From assembly GCA_021397845.1 (NCBI GenBank), contig CM038044.1, forward strand, positions 82,841,942 to 82,905,941: a DNA stretch of 64,000 bases, written 5' to 3'. The notes under the pieces are model-generated. The model was not told where the DNA came from. It saw only the letters and a program-made list of their open reading frames with translations, and did no database searches. Positions 44,901-55,689 of the stretch are shown here, piece by piece (the stretch's first letter is position 1; each line of letters opens with the position of its first letter). The position numbers were made by a program, and so were the translations under genes. This stretch comes from Areca catechu (lineage: Eukaryota > Streptophyta > Magnoliopsida > Arecales > Arecaceae).

Positions 44901-46997
44901 ACCTATCACTGATTGCATTAGGAAGGGTACATTTGAGTGGACCAAAGTAGCTGATAAGGCCTTCCTAGAGCTTAAGGATAAGATGACCCATGCACCAATC
45001 CTTAGATTATCTGACTTCACTAAGGTTTTGAGGTTGCTTGCGATGCCTCGGGAGTAGGAATAGGTGGGGTACTAAGTCAAGAGAATCACCCTGTAGCTTT
45101 CTTTAGTGAAAAACTGAATGAGGCTAAACTTAAGTACTCTACCTATGACAAGGAATTTTATGCGGTAGTCCAGGCCCTTAGATATTGGAGACATTACTTA
45201 CTACCGATGGAGTTTGTCTTATTTTCTGACCATGAGGCACTCCGATTCCTGAACTTCCAAAAGAAACTGAACCCACGGCATGGTAAATGGATTGAGTACA
45301 TTCAGGCTTACACTTTTGTCCTGAATCACCATGCTGGCACTGAAAATAAGGTAGCAGATGCCCTGAGTCGTAGGTCTTTACTATTAGGATCAGTTATCAC
45401 CCAAGTCATAGGGTTTGATAGGTTAATGGATGAATATGAAACATGCCCAGACTTTGGAGACATTTACCTTACCCTCAGGCTAGGACCATCCAGTACCCAT
45501 AGTGAGTATACCATTCAGGATGGCTATCTTATCCAGAACAATCGACTCTATATATCCAAAACTTCCCTTAGAGAATTCCTAATTTGGGAGACCCATGCTG
45601 GAGGTTTAGCTGGTCACTTTGGTAGAAATAAGACAATCTTAGCAATAGAGAACCAGTTCTTTTGGCTAGGATTGAAAAGGCACATTGCACAGATTGTAGC
45701 CAGATGTAGAACTTGTGCTGTTGCAAAACAGCAAAAGCAAAACACTGGTCTTTACACACCTTTACCAGTGCCTGATCGCCCTTGGAAGGACCTAAGTATG
45801 GACTTCATGTTAGGATTACCTAAAACCCAGAAGAGACATTAATCTATCTTTGTAATGGTCGATAGGTTCTCTAAGATGGCTCACTTCATCCCCTGTTCCC
45901 AGACCTTTGATACGTCTAGAGTAGCCAAGCTTTTCTTAGATCATGTGGTTAAACTCCATGGCCTACCTAAGACCATCATATCTGATAGGGATGTTAGGTT
46001 CCCCAATTATTTCTGGAAGACCTTATGGCACCTGTTAGGGACAAAACTTAAGTTTTCTATAGCATACCACACTCAAACAGATGGCCAAACTGAAGTGGTG
46101 AACCATAGTTTAGGAAACCTCCTTAGATGCCTGGTAGGTTAATATGTTGGAACATGGGATCTATTATTGCCTAGAGCAGAGTTTGCCTACAACAGTTCAG
46201 TAAATAGGACAATGGGTAAGAGCCCTTTTAAGATAGTCCATGGGTACAAGCCTAATTGCCCCATTGATCTGATTCCTTTACCTATTCATGCATGAGTCTC
46301 AGAGTCTGCAGAGTCATTTGCACAGCATATTAGAGACTTGCACAAGGACATTAGCCAAAAGATAAACATAAGCAATGAAAATTATAAAAAAATGGTTAAT
46401 TCCCAAAGAAGGATCAAGGAATTTGATGTAGGGGATTCTATCATGATTAGGCTTAGGGCTGAGTAGTTCCCACCTGGGACCGTTAAGAAGCTTCATGCTC
46501 GTGGAGCCGGACCTTTTAAAGTGTTAAAGAAGGTTGGATCAAATGCCTATGTGTTAGACTTGCCTTCGGATATAGGCATTAGTTCTACCTTCAATATTAT
46601 AGACCTGGTTGAGTACAGGGAACCGGCAACGATACCTAGTGAGGCTTTTGGACCTATCCCTTCTATTGAGAGTGATCCTTACCCAAAGTGTCCTCTAATT
46701 AAATAGCTTGAGAGAGGAGAATGGATCGAGCATATCTTAGATGATCAAGCCATTACGACCTGGGGCTGCAGTTATCAATGCTTCCTGGTTCGATGGCAAG
46801 GCCGGCCAGAGTCGGACGATTTGCAGATTTCTTGAGAGGACTTGCAACGCCTCAACCCAGACCTTCTTGAGATATATGTGAGCCAGTCTGATCTTTACTC
46901 GATAGGGTCGAGTTCCTCCCATCCCGGGAGAATTGGTGCGGACACCAAAGGCACCAGAATAAGGCACAGGCTTCTCAACCCTCTGTGGATCACTTAA
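41941..46997 (+). pseudogene. A1 gag-pol polyprotein
   Basis: One gag-pol frame from ATG 41941 (MSTRSGVSYHPP), with early stops and no gag/pol shift. Order: PRR repeats (six units, 42215-42485); gag core (APTFDG, YIDWEGEMDQYFEWY); zinc knuckle at 43249-43290 with the first Cys replaced by Tyr (YFRC); protease DSG at 43549-43557; reverse transcriptase with KIDLKSGYH and YFDD (44599-44610); one-base deletion near 45029; RNase H to about 45370 (DALSRR end); integrase with the HHCC finger (45590-45725) and D, D, E at 45801, 45984 and 46092; chromodomain (46715-46880: YQCFLVRWQGRPESDD). The frame crosses the purine tract and 3' LTR start and ends at TAA 46995-46997. Stops are mainly TAG/TGA at former Trp, Gln or Arg codons. 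Confidence 0.93.
46926..46932 (+). other. A1 polypurine tract
   Basis: GGGAGAA just before the 3' LTR, inside the pol frame (Gly-Arg codons). The dyad CTCGATAGGGTCGAG is at 46898-46912, 21 bases before the LTR. Confidence 0.7.
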
Positions 46998-48204
46998 ATG
47001 ACATCCGAGTCCACTGTAATAAAGCTTAGTCCAGCTGAGTTATTTTATTTGAGTCCTATAATTACTCAGCTCATGTTGAGCTAGTTCAGTTCTGTATTAG
47101 TCAGCTCATGTCGAGCTAATTTTATTTTTTTGAGTCCTGTCCAAGCATATCGAAGACTCAAGACCACATCATACAAGTGAAGACCAAGTCCAACCTGATT
47201 GAAGACATGGAAGTTGAGCCCAAGTCCAACCCAGCTTGAAGACTTGAAGATCCCAGGAGGAGAAAATTAAAACAAGCACAAACCTGAAGCCCTGAACCAG
47301 CTGGAAGGAAATTGGGCTAGCCAGGCCCAGGAAGGAATTAGGGCGCCATCTCTTATGGTGACCCTCCCCTAGGTCTGCCACTTATGGTCACCCCCTTGGC
47401 TGACCAAGACAAGGAGAGGGAGAGCAATTTGTGTGGGATTTTCTACCTATGTTACCTTATATTCCTAGTTAGGGTTTGAAAGGGAGGAGTCCTATGTAAA
47501 GTCTAAAGTACCCTTACTTGGGGCCCGAGGTTAAGGGTCTATTTAAGGGACCCTAGTCTCTTGTATGAAACTTGATTTTGATATATGAAATAAACCTTGA
47601 GTCCTATTGCTTTGAGTGTTACCCTGCTGTGTGCATAAAGGGGTGTGAGAGTTTTCTTCTTCCCGGTGCTGCAACCATCTTCCTGCCGCCAGCCAATCTT
47701 CCAGAACCCTGGCCGCCCACTTCAAAAGACACCTTTTGTTTGCTGTTTTCCTTTATTTCTTTGTTTCCTTATGAGTTTTCTAACCCCTGACAGGTCGTTT
47801 GCAGGTCCCCGAGTTCCTACGAATCCAATGACTCCAGCCAAGCCTCAATCGGACCACCAAGCAGAAGTCGGGTATCCGCGGGTCTTTGGCTTGGTTTTCC
47901 AGGCCGCATCAGTCGAGGAACGAGAGATCCCTTCACTGCGATCTTTAACGGATTCTTCAGACATTGTCAGGTACACCCCCTCTACCTCCAGTAATTATAT
48001 TGTAGGAGAACTTGCCCTAACCGAGGCTTCTCAGCCCCGGCGATCATTCTTTAATACTTTTCTAGGTTCTAATCTGCATGCTTGACTTCAAAATTTTATA
48101 CATAATTCCCTATAACTAATTTTGATCTGAAATTCTAGAATTAATCACCTATCCCAATATATAAAACATGCAAAAATAATTGCATGCATATTAGTCCCGC
48201 ATCA
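46934..48204 (+). repeat. A1 3' LTR
   Basis: TGGTGCGGACACC to CCCGCATCA. TATTTAA at 47540-47546. Its first 64 bases encode the end of pol (RLLNPLWIT then stop). Confidence 0.93.
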
Positions 48205-48209
48205 TCATG

Positions 48210-48449
48210 GGTCGTGATAGTATAGTTTCGTATACTCACTCAAGAGGTGTGATTTCCTTCCACCAGAAAATAATAAAATTTTTTTTTCTAATTATTTTCT
48301 ATGATTAGATAGTATATTAATATAGGATTAACAAAAAAATTAATAATTTTTTTGTATTTTTTTATGATGGTTTTTATGCAATTTAATTTTAGCCTAGAAC
48401 TAGGTATGCGGAAATTTTAGCAACTAATAATTAAACCCTAGTTTATCCT
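48210..48449 (-). other. G leader, second part
   Basis: Continues 39169-39773 across A1. It matches the H leader near 19670-19945 (shared 'ggaaatcac' and 'tgacccatg' context). Confidence 0.75.
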
Positions 48450-48461
48450 ACTCTGATACCA
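48450..48461 (-). other. G primer-binding site
   Basis: Plus strand ACTCTGATACCA, one mismatch to the consensus. Four bases from the 5' LTR at 48466. Confidence 0.85.
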
Positions 48462-48465
48462 AAGA

Positions 48466-49371
48466 TGATATGGGATAAAATATGCAAAACTAATTTACTG
48501 ATATTTAAACTAATTTTTAGAAATTAATCAGCAATTATATTTCTGGGATTTTCAGATTAAAGACTCAAAGCATCCAATAAAGTAAAACTAGTCAACTAGT
48601 TATAAGCCCGCAAAGTAGATCTAACAAATCTAATTAGGAAAGGACCTTGGTGACTAAGAAACCACCATAAACTATGATTTAAAACTTTGAAGGAATCATA
48701 TCTTAAGAGAAAGGAAGTGTTTAGATTTACCAATGAAGATTTATCGCTCTTTGATGTGGATTAGGATCAGCACTCCAGGATTTCATGACAGGACTTCAAA
48801 ATTGTTGTTCTCAGGCTCGAATATGCAACAAGACTGGTTCCAAACAAAAAATACCCTCACATCCAATCTTGATCACCAGAAATACACAAGAAAACAAGTT
48901 AGAAAGTAAGAAAGGAAGGAATGTTTGGATGGAAGGAAGAAGAGAAAGAAGGTGGCGGTTTTAGGGTTTAGTGGATGGATGGAAGATAGATAGTTGGATA
49001 ACTAGGGCCTCACACCTCACAATGCTCTGAAGAACAAAGGAATTTAGGGCCTCACACCCCGCGATGCTATCACAGCAAAGGAATGATAGAGAATATGTCC
49101 TTGATTTCATGAATAAGCATTAATTTTTACAAAAAGGGTTGATGGGGTATTTATAGACCACCAACTGGAATTGTATGGGTTACAAAGTGTAGAGTTCTTG
49201 TTAGAAAGGCAAGAACTTCTTGGAATTGGATCTTCTTGGGCAGCAACTCCTCTTGAATCCTTCACTTGGCATCATGGAACTTTTGATGTTTACCTTTATC
49301 TTGGATTTCGTCCTTAGTCGGCGACAACAAGGAACAAACTTCATGGGTTGGGCGACAACAAGGAACCTCCA
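48466..49371 (-). repeat. G 5' LTR, cut by A2
   Basis: Starts TGATATGGGATAAAA. Minus-strand TATA box at 49148-49155. It stops at CTCCA (49367-49371), where A2 inserts; the rest is beyond the window. It aligns with 15875-16782. No gene. Confidence 0.85.
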
Positions 49372-50619
49372 TGATGCGGAACTAATATGCATGCGATTAC
49401 TTTTTTGTGTTTTAGGGGTTGGATGAGGTGGTTTAATCTTGAATATCAGATCAAAATATGATGTAGATAATTCTATATGAATTTTAAAGCTACGCATGCA
49501 GATCAGTACCTAGGAAAGCAGTAAAGAGGGGATCGTCGGGGCTGAGAAGCCTAGGTTAGGGCTAGTTCTCCTACAATAAAACTACTGGTGGCAGAGGGGG
49601 AGTACCTGGAAACATCTGAAGTGCTTGATGAAGATCATAGTGAAGAGATCACTCATTCTCGATGGATGCGGCCTAGAAAACCAAGCCAGAGACCCGTGGA
49701 TACCCAGCTTTCTTCTCGATGGTCCGATTACGGCCCGGTTGGAGTCGTTGGATTCATAGGAACTCGGGGACCTGCAAACAACCATCAAGGATGAGAAAAC
49801 AAGGTGGGAAACAAGAAAAAGTCTTAGGAAAATAGCAAGAGGTGTGTGGAAGAAAGGCTTAAAGGAGGTTGGTCGGCTAGGGTTTCTTTGGGCAACACTT
49901 CGGCAGGACTTCAGGATTCCTTAATGTACACAGTAGGGAGGCACATAGCAAGAGAAGAACTCAATAGAATTATATATATCAAAGATTTCTCTCATACAAG
50001 AGACTAGGGTCCTTTAAATAGACCCATAGCCTTGGGCTCCAAGTAAGGATACATAAGTAATTTCATAGGAGTCTTATTCCCACCCAAATCCTAGCTAGAA
50101 AATAAGGAAACCCAGGATAGAAAAATCCCTACAATCTCTCCCTCTCTCCTTTCCTTGGTCAGCCAAGAGGATGACTCTAAGTGGCCGACCAAGGGTGTTC
50201 ACCATAAGGTCTTGGCACCCTAGCTCCCTCCTAGGCCTAGGCTAGCCCAATTTTGCTTCTAGCTGGTCTAGGGCTTTAGGGTTTATGATTTCTCCTCCTG
50301 GGGTCTTCAAATCTTCAAGCTGGGTTGGACTTGGGCTTTTCTTCCATGTCTTTAATCTGATTGGACTTGGTCTTCACTTGTATGATGTGGTCTTAAGTCT
50401 TCAGTGTGTTTGGACAGGACTCAGAAAAAAAAAATTAGCTGAACATGAGCTGACTAGTATTTGACTGGACTAGCTCATCATGAGCTGACTAATACAGGAC
50501 TCAAATAAAGACAACTTAAATGAACTAAGCTTTATTACAATGATCTTAAAAGTAGCTAAGTAATCCATAAAGGGTTGAGAAGCCTCTGTCTTATTCCGGT
50601 GCCTCTGGTGTTCGCACCA
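49372..50619 (-). repeat. A2 3' LTR
   Basis: TGATGCGGAACTAATATG to GTGTTCGCACCA, 1,248 bp. Minus-strand TATTTAA at 50020-50014. Carries the last codons of pol at its U3 end. Confidence 0.9.
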
Positions 50620-53083
50620 ATTCTCCTGGGGTGGGAGGAACTGGACCCTGTCGAGTGCAGGTTAGGCTGGCTCACATATCTCTCGAGAATGTCTGGGTCG
50701 AGGTGTTGCAAGTCCTCTCGAGAAATCCATAAATCGTCCGACTCTAGCTGGCCTTGCCATCTGACCAGGAAGCATTGATAGCCGCGGCCCCGGGTTGTAA
50801 TGGCTTGATCATCCAGGATACGCTCGATCCGTTCTCCTCTCTCAGGCCAATTAATTGGTGGACACTCTGGGTAAGGGTCACTCTCAACAGAAGGGATAGG
50901 TCCAAAAGCCTCACTGGGTATTGCTGTTGGTTCCCTATACTCAACCAGGTCTGTAATATTGAAGGTAGAACTAATGCCCATATCCGAAGGCAAGTCTAAC
51001 ACATAGGCATTTGATCCAACCTTCTTTAACACTTTTAAAGGTCCGGCTCCATGAGCATGAAGCTTCTTAACGGTCCCGGGTGGGAACCACTTAGGCCTAA
51101 GCCTAATCATGACAGAATCCCCTACATCAAATTCCTTGATCCTTCTTTGGGAATTAGCCAATTTTTTATAAGTTTCATTGCTTAGGTTTATCTTTTGGCT
51201 AATGTCCTTGGGCAAGTCTCTAATATGCTGTACGAATGACTCTACAGACTCTGAGACTCATGCATGAATAGGTAAAGAAATCAAATCAATAGATCAATTA
51301 GGCTTATACCCATGGACTATCTCAAAAGGACTCTTACCCATTGTCTTATTTACTGAACTGTTGTAGGCAAACTTTGCTCTAGGCAATAATAGATCCCAAG
51401 TTTTAGTATGTTCACCTACCAGGCATCTAAGGAGGTTTCCTAAACTATGGTTCACCACTTCAATTTGGCCATCTATTTGAGGGTGGTAGGCTGTAGAAAA
51501 CTTAAGCTTGGTCCCTAACAGGTGCCACAGGGATTTCCAGAAATAACTAGTGAACCTAACATCCGTATCAGATATGATGGTCTTGGATAGGCCACGGAGT
51601 CTAACCACATGATCTAAGAAAAGCTTAGCTACTCTAGATGCATCAAAGGTCTAAGAACAGGGGATGAAGTGAGCCATCTTAGAGAACCTTTTGACCACTA
51701 CAAAAATAGAATCATGTTTCTTTTGGGTCTTAGGTAATCCTAACACGAAGTCCATACTTAGGTCCCGCCAAGGGTGATCAAGCACTGGTAAAGGCATGTA
51801 GAGACCAGTGTTTTGCTTCTGCTATTTTGCAACAGCACAAGTTCTACACTTGGCTACAATCTATGCAACATGCCTTTTCAATCCTGGCCAAAAGAACTGG
51901 TCCTCTATTGCTAAGATTGTCTTATTTCTACCAAAGTGACCAGCTAAACCTCCAGCATGGGTCTCCCAAATTAGGAACCCTCTAAGGGAAGCTCTAGGTA
52001 TACAGAGTCGATTATTTTGGAAAAGGTAGCCATCTTGAATGGTATACTCACTATGGGTACTGGATGGTCCTAGCCTGAGGGTCTGGTAAATGTCTCCAAA
52101 GTCTGGGTAGGTTTCATATTCATCCTTTAACCTATCGAACCCTATAACTTGGGTGCTAACTGATCCTAACAGCAAAGACCTATGGTTCAGGGCATCTGCT
52201 ACCTTATTTTCAGTGCCGTCACGGTGCTTCAGGACAAAGGTGTAGGCCTGAATGTACTCGATCCATTTACTATGCCGTGGGTTAAGATTCTTTTGGAAGT
52301 TTAGGAATCAGAGTGCCTCATGGTCTAATATCTAAGGTCCTAGACTACCGCATAAAATTCCTTGTCATAGGAAAGGCTAAACTTCTCATTCAATATCTCA
52401 CTGAAGAAGGCTACAGGGTGATTCTCTTGACTTAGTACCCCACCTATTCCTACTCTCGAGGCATCGTAAGCGACCTCAAACACCTTAGTGAAGTCAGGTA
52501 ATCTAAGGATGGGTGCATGGGTCATCTTATCCTTAAGCTCTAGGAAGGCCTTATCAGCTGCTTTAGTCCACTCAAATGTATCCTTCCTAATGCAATCAGT
52601 GATAGGTGAGACGACTGTACTAAAGCCCCTAATAAATCTCCTGTAAAAGGTTGCTAGGACATGGAAACTATGCACATCATGGATACTAGTGGGTGTAGGC
52701 CACTCAATAATTGCCCTAACCTTTTCAGGATCTACAGAAACTCTCTCAGGCGTGATAACAAAACCTAGGAAGATAGCCCTATGTGTCATGAACTCACACT
52801 TTTTAATGTTGGCATAGAGGCTATTCTTCCTAAGGGTCTAGCATACTAGTCTCAGATGACTAAGGTGGTCCTTCTTAGTCCAGCTATAAATCAAGATATC
52901 ATCAAAGTAGACCACAACAAAATTTTTCAGTATACTCTTTCAGGACCTGGGTCATAATCCTCATAAATATACTTGGTACATTGGAAAGTCTGAAAGGCAT
53001 CACAACCCACTCAAACAGGCCGTCCTTAGTCTTGAATGCAGTTTTCCGCTCATCCTTAGGTCTAATCCTAACCTGATGATAGC

Positions 53084-54844
53084 TGGTGTGGGCACCAGGA
53101 TCCGACAGAGGCTCCTCAACCCTCTGTGGAACTCAGATTAGGGTTCCACTTCTATGAGTCTTGTAATAAGGCTATGAGCCAAAGCAATTTCATACTTTCT
53201 AGTCATGTAACTAGTCTAAGTTTGTTTAGTCTTGTACCTTGACCAATTTGGGTCAAGTTAGGTCATGAGTCTTGTATTTATTTTGGTTCGAGTCTGAGTT
53301 TGGTCTGGGCCCAAGCCCAATTGATGTCAACCTGGCTTTCAAGACCAAGTCAAGTCCTTGTGGGCCAACCCACCTCTTTCACTTGGAAAGATGCCAACTC
53401 AGGTGCCACCTCAGCTACCTATGTGGCGCCACATCAGTTGCCACTTGGGCATCCAAGGAGGGAAACAAGGTGGCACCCTCATGCTTTCCACACACCCTCC
53501 CCTTGCCTTGGGCAACCTTGGAAGGAGGAGACATCATTCTCCACTTTCCTCCCCCACATCACGCCATGATCCATCAAATGTGGGGCGTTGAAGATCCTTG
53601 AAGAGACCAAGCCACAAAGCAAGCCCTCTTCCAAGCCTTCTTCCCAAAGTGTTCATGCGAGGATGGAAGGTCAAAGGACACACTCCCCTCTCCAAGCCCT
53701 CAACCATGCAATGCCTAAAGCTCCCTCCATTTGGTCGGCCTTGAATAACTCCAAAGAGGGGCTTTGAAAAATCCAAGGAAACACATCCCTTCAAGCAAGC
53801 CATGTTCCACGTTTTCTTTCCAAAATAAGCATGCTAATGAAGGAAGTCAAGAGGCCAATCCCCCTCTCCAAGCCCTCCCACATGCCATGCCCAATCCAAG
53901 TCCCTTTGGTCGGCCAAAGAGAGGAGAAGCTCAAAGGTTTTTGGCACCCCAAGAAAGCTTGTAATTTTGTTTGAAATTCAAATGGGCCTTGGGTGCCTAT
54001 TTAAAGGACCCAATCCCTCCCTTGTAAAACTATTGAATGGTTAATGAAAAAAAAAAAAGAGTTTGAGTCTTCTATCTTCTAACCGTTGTCTCCTATACTA
54101 GGTTGAGTGAGGTTGCCTTCGTCCCCAGGGATGTCGAGTGGTGTGAGGCCACCTGTCCGTCGCCCCAGGGCATCGCGAATCCTTCGTCCTCCTGGATGTT
54201 GCATGGTGTGAGGCCACAATCCTTCATCCTCCGGGATGTTGTGGGGTGCGAGGCCCCAAGTTATCTCCATCTTCGACTTCGGATTCCAGCCAGACACCGG
54301 GCTCGAAGCCCTTCTCCACCCCATCTCAGTTCCTTTCTGTGCATCTCCCCATTTCGTTGATCCTTATCTTGTTTGCCTACAGGTCCTCCCTGGCATCTGG
54401 GCACCAGAGACAGTCGGCTTTGCCATCGCGACCTTCCGATCGAAAGCCAGTGCTTCCATGGGTTCGACTGCTCGGGCATCCACGCCGCATCCACCAAGTT
54501 GAGTGATCTCTGCATCGGGCGTTTCAGACGTGTGAGGTTTGCTCTCTTTATCTTCTAAGTAGGTATTGTATTTCGAGCTAGTCCTACCGGGGTTTCTTAA
54601 TCCCGGGGTCCTATTCTTGTTCTCACTGTTTAGGGCTTTGAACTGCTAGTGTAAGCTTCCATTACTCATCTTTCTTATTTCTTGCCTTTGCTTGTGATCA
54701 GGAATCGAAACCCTAAGAAAAACAACTAAAAACTCATCAACCCTAAAAAAAGAGTTCCTTTGCATCGTAAGCATCCCATCTCTAGAATCCCTAGACCCCC
54801 TTTCTCTGCATCATTCTTGGTATCAGAGCATTATCTCCGCATCA
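53084..54844 (+). repeat. B1 5' LTR
   Basis: TGGTGTGGGCACC to CTCCGCATCA. TATTTAAA at 53998-54005. An extra PBS copy (54818-54829) lies 15 bases inside the LTR end. Two or three 'gggatgttgc(a/g)tggtgtgaggcc' variants occur at 54120-54260. The short open frames 53272-54515 are LTR shadows. Confidence 0.94.
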
Positions 54845-54848
54845 TTTT

Positions 54849-54860
54849 TGGTATCAGAGC
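54849..54860 (+). other. B1 primer-binding site
   Basis: TGGTATCAGAGC four bases after the LTR. An identical copy 31 bp upstream (54818-54829) is inside the LTR and is also in the 3' LTR (62185-62196). Confidence 0.93.
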
Positions 54861-55689
54861 AAGGCTAGGACTAGTGCATTTTGTTTTCCTTCATTTTCTG
54901 CATTCTGATCAGCCCGTATATGATCTAATCATTAGATTGTTTCACTCTGTAGTGACTTCCAAATTACATGATTCCTATTATGTTAGATCGCATTAAATTC
55001 AAAGTATCTTTGTCTATTTTCTCAGATTTTATTTCAGTTTGTAGAATTTCTACAAGCCAAAATACTACCTGAGAAAATCTCAAGTCTGAAATTTCAGTAA
55101 GCATCTCATTCATCCATCTAGTTTATTTCTTGCATTTAGGGGCATATTTTAATTCCTGCATTTTGTTTAGCATTCACACATCTAAAAGACACAAAAAAAA
55201 AAACAAGAAATTTGTAAGTCATTTCATTAGTCATTTTTTGTGCTTCATTTTGCATAACTTATCTTAAGGGCGTCAAATTAACATAGGGTCAGGATTTCAT
55301 TACCTGTACCTAGCCCAAAAACCACCACCCGACATATCGAACCCTAGCCATTAACTAAAATCGATCAGATGTTTAATCTGCTCTAGTGAGCTAGGGACAC
55401 CCACGAAGTCGGGTCGACCCAAGTGCTGAGCCAAGCTAGATTGCTTGTTGGTGTGTGCTTGAGTAGCTGGTGTCTAGGCAAGTGGTTCAGGGACTAGAGC
55501 CCGAAGGGAAGTGGGTTGGTTCGCTTACCTGGCCAATTTCTAATTGGTGTCTAGGCAAGCAAAGAGGAACCTCCACTCACCTTACACTTACCTGGCCAGG
55601 TGCCAAGTTACTACTTCCAGGTTCATCTTCTTGACTTTACATTCGGAGAGATCTCCTAGGTCTAGCAAACCGTAGCATCATTTTGTTAC
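54861..55689 (+). other. B1 leader (untranslated)
   Basis: No gene. Holds the shared leader motif at 55390-55420 (GCTAGGGACACCC, then GTCGGGTC). Confidence 0.75.

Larger units (their letters stand above)
39774..48204 (+). mobile_element. A1: full-length autonomous-type Ty3/gypsy chromovirus
   Basis: 8,431 bp, flanked by perfect TCATG duplications (39769-39773 and 48205-48209), inserted in the leader of G. LTRs 39774-41052 and 46934-48204. Gag, protease, reverse transcriptase, RNase H, integrase and chromodomain lie in one frame order. By eye the first 190 bases of the two LTRs differ at roughly 8% of sites, more than in B1, so A1 looks older. Stops and a frameshift make it inactive. Confidence 0.95.

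Noticed and set aside
39774..48204. An active autonomous element
   Set aside because: At least eight in-frame stops and a one-base deletion in the A1 gag-pol; B1 and A2 are broken too.
53272..54558. Many 60-109 codon frames in the B1 LTR (and 60599-61948)
   Set aside because: Present in both LTRs, overlapping in several frames, no family similarity. LTR shadows.
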